Assembly: GCA_015660865.1 (NCBI GenBank)
Contig: JACTUA010000001.1
Coordinates: 1-64,000, forward strand
DNA from: Methanomicrobiales archaeon
Lineage (GTDB): Archaea > Halobacteriota > Methanomicrobia > Methanomicrobiales > JACTUA01
Direction: 5' to 3'
Length of the DNA: 64,000 bases
This document shows, piece by piece, positions 60,091 through 64,000 of this stretch (position 1 is its first letter; the number at the start of each line of letters is the position of its first letter). A program made the position numbers and the translations under genes. The notes under the pieces are model-generated. The model ran no database searches and had not been told where the DNA came from. It was given only the letters and a program-made list of their open reading frames with translations.

Positions 60091-63000
60091 TGCCGCGGAA
60101 GGAGCATATCAAAAAAGTACTGCTCATCGGCTCAGGGCCCATCCAGATCGGGCAGGCGGCGGAGTTCGACTTCTCGGGGTCACAGGCCTGCAAGGCCCTC
60201 AGGGAGGAGGGGGTGACTGTGGTCCTCGTCAACTCCAACCCCGCCACCATCCAGACCGATCCCGAGATGGCAGATATCATCTACATCGAACCCCTCCGGG
60301 CCGCGACCATCGCAAAGATCATCGAGAAGGAGCGCCCCGACGGGATCCTCTCGGGCATGGGCGGGCAGACCGGCCTCAACATGACCGCGGAGCTCGCCGA
60401 GATGGGGGCCCTTGCGGGCGTGGAGATCCTGGGGACTCCCCTCGAGGCCATCTACCGGGGGGAGGACCGGGAGCAGTTCAAGAACCTCATGGAGGCCATC
60501 GACGAGCCGGTCCCCCGTTCCCTGATCCTCCGGAATATCAGCGAACTCGACGAGGCCGAGCGGCTGGTCGGCCTCCCGGCCATCATCCGCCCTGCCTACA
60601 CTTTGGGCGGGAGCGGCGGCGGGGTCGCCCATACCCGCGAGGAGCTCAGGAAGATCACGGAGGTCGGCCTCACCCGCTCCCGTATCCGCCAGGTCCTCAT
60701 CGAGGAGAGCGTGCTCGGGTGGAAGGAGATCGAGTTCGAGGTGATGCGGGACGCCGCGGACACCTGCATCATTGTCTGCGGGATGGAGAACGTGGACGCG
60801 ATGGGGATCCACACCGGCGAAAGCGTTGTCGTGGCCCCTATCCTCACCCTCAGGGACGACGAGTTCCAGATGCTCCGGTCCGCGGCCATCAAGATCATCC
60901 GGGCCCTCGGGGTCCAGGGCGGGTGCAACATCCAGTTCGCCTACCGCAACGGGGATTACCGGGTCATCGAGGTGAACCCCCGGGTCTCCCGCTCGTCGGC
61001 GCTCGCATCCAAGGCGACCGGCTACCCCATCGCGAGGGTCGCAGCAAAGATCGCCATCGGCCTCCGGCTGGACGAGATCATGAACACCGTCACCGGCTGC
61101 ACGCCGGCCTCGTTCGAGCCTGCCATCGACTACGTCGTGGTGAAGGTCCCCCGCTGGCCCTTTGACAAGTTCAAGACCGCCGACCGCACCCTCTCGACCG
61201 CCATGAAGTCCACGGGAGAGGTGATGGCCATCGGCCGCACCGTGGAGGAGGGCTTCAAGAAGGCGCTCCGCTCCCTCGATACCGACATCACCCGGCACAC
61301 GAACCCGAACGAGATCCGGATGATCCTCTCGCGCCCCACCGACGAGAGGTTCGGGTGCCTCTTCGACGCCTTCCGGGAGGGGTTCACCGTCCAGGAGATC
61401 GCCGGGCTCACCTCCATCGACCCCTACTTCCTGGAGAAGGTGAAAGACGTCGTGGAGATGGAGCGGCAGCTCGCGAAAGGGTGCGGCCCGGACCTCATCC
61501 GGAAGGCCAAGGAGTTCGGCTTCTCCAACGCCGAGATCGTGAAGCTCACCGGCCTCCCCTGGGAGGAGGTGGAGAATATCTCCGGTCTTCCCAGCTACAA
61601 GATGGTGGATACCTGTGCGGCGGAGTTCCCGGCCACCACCCCGTACTTCTACTCCACGTGGGAGACCGATTGCGAGATCATCCCCTCGGCCGAGAGGAAG
61701 GTGCTCATCCTGGGATCGGGGCCCATCCGCATCGGCCAGGGGATCGAGTTCGACTACTGCACGGTCCATGCGGTGAAGGCGGTGCGGGACGAGGGGGTGG
61801 AGGTCCATATCGTGAACAACAACCCCGAGACGGTCTCCACCGACTTCGACACCTCGGACCGGCTCTTCTTCGAGCCCATGCACCTCGAGGACGTGGTGAA
61901 CATCCTGAAGAAGGACAGCTACTGGGGGGTGATGGTCCAGTTCGGGGGCCAGAACTCCATCAACCTCGCCCTCCCCCTCGAGAAGGAGATCCGGCGCCTG
62001 GGGATCCCGACCCGGATCCTGGGGACGAGCCCCGATGCCATGGACATCGCCGAGGACCGGGACCGGTTCAGCGAGTTCCTGGACCGGCTCCGGATACCGA
62101 GCCCGCCGAACAGCTCGGCCTACTCCGAGCAGGAGGCGTTCGCCATCGCAGAGCGGATCGGCTATCCGGTCCTCGTCAGGCCATCCTATGTCCTCGGCGG
62201 GAGGGCCATGGAGATCGTCCACGACAGCGCGGAGCTCGCCACCTACATCAAGGAGGCGGTGCGGGTCTCCAAGAAGCACCCGGTCCTCATCGACCTCTTC
62301 CTCCAGAACGCCGTGGAGATCGACGTCGATGCCGCCTGCGACGGCGAGGAGGTGCTTATCGGCGGGATCATGGAGCACATCGAAGAGGCCGGGGTCCACT
62401 CAGGCGACTCGGCGTGCGTCATCCCGCCCCAGTCCCTCACCCCATCACAGATAGCACGGCTCGACGACTACACGAGGAGGATCGCCCTTGAACTCGGGGT
62501 CGTGGGGCTCGTGAACATCCAGTACGCCATCAAGGACGACGTGGTCTATGTCCTCGAGGCAAACCCCCGGGCGAGCCGGACGGTCCCCTTCGTCTCGAAG
62601 GCGACGGGCATCCCCCTCGCCAAGGTCGCCGCGAAGGTGATGATGGGGAGGAAGATCCGGGACATCGGCTACCGGGAGCGGGAGATCAGCCACGTCGCGG
62701 TGAAGGAGGTGCTCCTTCCCTTCAACAAGCTCCCGGGCGTCGACACGGTGCTCGGCCCCGAGATGAAGTCCACGGGGGAGGTCATGGGGATCGACTATGA
62801 TTTCGGAAGGGCGTACTACAAGGCATGCATCTCGGCGGACAACGAACTGCCCACCTCGGGGAATGTCTTCATCTCCATCTCGGCCGACCAGCGGGAGGAG
62901 ATCGGGCCTATCGCGAGGCAGCTCGTCAAAATGGGCCTCTCGCTCTACGGGACCGACGGGACCGTCGCCTTCCTCCATGACGTGGGCGTCGAGGCACAGA

Positions 63001-63260
63001 TGGTGAGGAAGGTCCAGCAGGGCTCCCCGAACGTGATCGACATGATCCGGAACGGGGAGATCCGGCTCATCATCAACACCCCCCGGGACAAGCAGTCCCG
63101 ACAGGATCACTACCAGATCATGCGGACGGCGGTGGAGCTCGGGATCCCCTACATCACCACCACCCAGGCGGCAAAGGCCGCCGCAAACGCGATCGACGCC
63201 ATAAGGAAGGAGAAGATCACCATCGAGCCCCTGGGGCACTACATCGGAGTTGAACCATGA
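60090..63260 (+). CDS. carB: carbamoyl-phosphate synthase large subunit
   Basis: A 1,056-residue protein, full-length and undivided. It has two homologous ATP-grasp halves ([20 protein letters not shown] at the start and [19 protein letters not shown] near residue 548). The C-terminal MGS-type regulatory domain starts at about 925 ([15 protein letters not shown]). It makes carbamoyl phosphate from bicarbonate, ammonia and 2 ATP. argG follows with an ATGA overlap. Confidence 0.97.
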   Translation: MPRKEHIKKVLLIGSGPIQIGQAAEFDFSGSQACKALREEGVTVVLVNSNPATIQTDPEMADIIYIEPLRAATIAKIIEKERPDGILSGMGGQTGLNMTAELAEMGALAGVEILGTPLEAIYRGEDREQFKNLMEAIDEPVPRSLILRNISELDEAERLVGLPAIIRPAYTLGGSGGGVAHTREELRKITEVGLTRSRIRQVLIEESVLGWKEIEFEVMRDAADTCIIVCGMENVDAMGIHTGESVVVAPILTLRDDEFQMLRSAAIKIIRALGVQGGCNIQFAYRNGDYRVIEVNPRVSRSSALASKATGYPIARVAAKIAIGLRLDEIMNTVTGCTPASFEPAIDYVVVKVPRWPFDKFKTADRTLSTAMKSTGEVMAIGRTVEEGFKKALRSLDTDITRHTNPNEIRMILSRPTDERFGCLFDAFREGFTVQEIAGLTSIDPYFLEKVKDVVEMERQLAKGCGPDLIRKAKEFGFSNAEIVKLTGLPWEEVENISGLPSYKMVDTCAAEFPATTPYFYSTWETDCEIIPSAERKVLILGSGPIRIGQGIEFDYCTVHAVKAVRDEGVEVHIVNNNPETVSTDFDTSDRLFFEPMHLEDVVNILKKDSYWGVMVQFGGQNSINLALPLEKEIRRLGIPTRILGTSPDAMDIAEDRDRFSEFLDRLRIPSPPNSSAYSEQEAFAIAERIGYPVLVRPSYVLGGRAMEIVHDSAELATYIKEAVRVSKKHPVLIDLFLQNAVEIDVDAACDGEEVLIGGIMEHIEEAGVHSGDSACVIPPQSLTPSQIARLDDYTRRIALELGVVGLVNIQYAIKDDVVYVLEANPRASRTVPFVSKATGIPLAKVAAKVMMGRKIRDIGYREREISHVAVKEVLLPFNKLPGVDTVLGPEMKSTGEVMGIDYDFGRAYYKACISADNELPTSGNVFISISADQREEIGPIARQLVKMGLSLYGTDGTVAFLHDVGVEAQMVRKVQQGSPNVIDMIRNGEIRLIINTPRDKQSRQDHYQIMRTAVELGIPYITTTQAAKAAANAIDAIRKEKITIEPLGHYIGVEP

Positions 63261-64000
63261 AGAAGGGAACGGTCGTGCTCGCCTTCTCGGGCGGGCTGGA
63301 CACCTCGGTCTGCATCCCCCTCCTGCGGGAGCGCTACGGCTACGAGCGGGTCGTCACGGTCGCCGTGGACGTGGGCCAGCCCGAGTCGGATATCCGCTCT
63401 GCCACCGAGAAGGGCAGGAGATTCGCCGATGCGCACTACACCATCGACGCAAAGGAGAGGTTCGTGGAGGAGTACGTCTTCCCTTCCATCCAGGCGAACG
63501 GGTCGTACGAGGGCTACCCACTGGGGACAGCCCTCGCCCGGCCCCTCATCGCCGAAGAGACCGTGGCGATCGCGAGGGCGAACGAGGCGAAGGCGGTTGC
63601 ACATGGTTGTACCGGGAAAGGGAATGACCAGCTGCGGTTTGACTTCATCATCCGTTCCGCCGGCCTCGAAGTCGTGGCACCGATACGTGAACTGAACCTC
63701 ACCCGCACCTGGGAGATCGAGTACGCCCGGAAGCACAAGATCCCTGTCACCGTGGCAAAGAAGAACCCGTACTCCGTGGACGAGAACTGCTGGAACCGTT
63801 CAATCGAGGGCGGGAGGCTGGAGGACCCGTCCTTCCACCCCCCCGAGTCTATCTACCGGTGGACCGTCAGACCGGAGAAGGCTCCGGATACGCCTGAGGA
63901 GCTGACGGTCTGCTTCGAGGCCGGTATCCCCGTGGCCCTCGACGGCGAGCGGATGAAGGGGATCGATCTCGTCCAGGAGATGAACCTCCGGGCAGGGAGG
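63257..64000 (+). CDS. argG: argininosuccinate synthase, 3'-truncated by window
   Basis: The first 248 codons of ArgG, open to the window end. The N-type ATP-binding motif [18 protein letters not shown] is at residues 6-23, followed by [34 protein letters not shown] and [14 protein letters not shown]. It joins citrulline and aspartate in arginine synthesis. It overlaps carB by 4 bases. Confidence 0.95.
   Translation, partial: MKKGTVVLAFSGGLDTSVCIPLLRERYGYERVVTVAVDVGQPESDIRSATEKGRRFADAHYTIDAKERFVEEYVFPSIQANGSYEGYPLGTALARPLIAEETVAIARANEAKAVAHGCTGKGNDQLRFDFIIRSAGLEVVAPIRELNLTRTWEIEYARKHKIPVTVAKKNPYSVDENCWNRSIEGGRLEDPSFHPPESIYRWTVRPEKAPDTPEELTVCFEAGIPVALDGERMKGIDLVQEMNLRAGR

Noticed and set aside
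60180-62399. 739-codon open frame antisense to carB
   Set aside because: Mirror of carB codon bias; no motif, and carB is unambiguous.

Overview
The window looks like part of a methanogenic archaeon's chromosome, most probably order Methanomicrobiales (family-level inference, no search run). Evidence seen: an S13-S4-S11-RpoD-L18e-L13-S9-RpoN-RpoK-enolase-S2 operon, an iron-sulfur RNA polymerase subunit D, a modified mevalonate pathway (mevalonate kinase, isopentenyl phosphate kinase, type 2 isomerase, prenyl synthase), deoxyhypusine synthase, archaeal AlaRS and GluRS, a homocysteine-forming DUF39/ferredoxin pair, and TATA-box promoters. Core genes are GC-rich with strong C/G third-position preference; accessory islands are clearly AT-rich.

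Layout. 0-1.1 kb: 3' part of a DUF2341/LamG surface protein. 1.2-2.7 kb (-): Era-like GTPase, DUF2073 and zinc-ribbon operon. 2.9-6.8 kb (+): five consecutive CBS-domain proteins (about 18 CBS motifs). 7.0-8.8 kb: acetate-transporter-like SatP/GPR1 protein and deoxyhypusine synthase. 8.85-10.40 kb: AT-rich insert with a winged-helix-like protein and a convergent RelE-type toxin/antitoxin pair, followed by a displaced second copy of the 3' end of the deoxyhypusine synthase gene. 10.57-24.04 kb: tRNA-Ser, ribosomal/RNA polymerase operon with embedded tRNA-Pro, enolase, MEMO1, isoprenoid genes, RNase J and gltX.

24.0-35.1 kb is an accessory region beginning at the 3' end of gltX. It holds several extra copies of the gltX 3' end joined to a tRNA-like T-arm tail, read here as scars of repeated integration. 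It also has an orphan MacB-type permease, an ICMT-like methyltransferase, a SpoIIM-like membrane protein, three cassettes each pairing a roughly 50-residue zinc ribbon with a lipoprotein or membrane protein, and a seven-gene operon (31.9-34.8 kb, -) of tandem small helix-turn-helix proteins ending in a 250-residue unknown protein. That operon has palindromic operator-like sites upstream and is the best candidate for an undescribed system.

35.1-64.0 kb returns to a GC-rich backbone: two ABC-2 exporter pairs, nitroreductase, convergent CrtI-type desaturase and UbiA prenyltransferase, homocysteine synthesis genes, NIF3, SWIM protein, alaS, a membrane-anchored HTH protein, hisH, a DUF1646 transporter, an encapsulin nanocompartment with ferritin-like cargo, a MerR-like regulator, a tandem pair of small membrane proteins, tRNA-Gly, MarC, an M23-like protein lacking catalytic histidines, an eight-PKD surface protein with a PGF-CTERM-like tail, a 53-residue ACT protein, and carA-carB-argG (arginine/pyrimidine synthesis), with argG cut by the window end.
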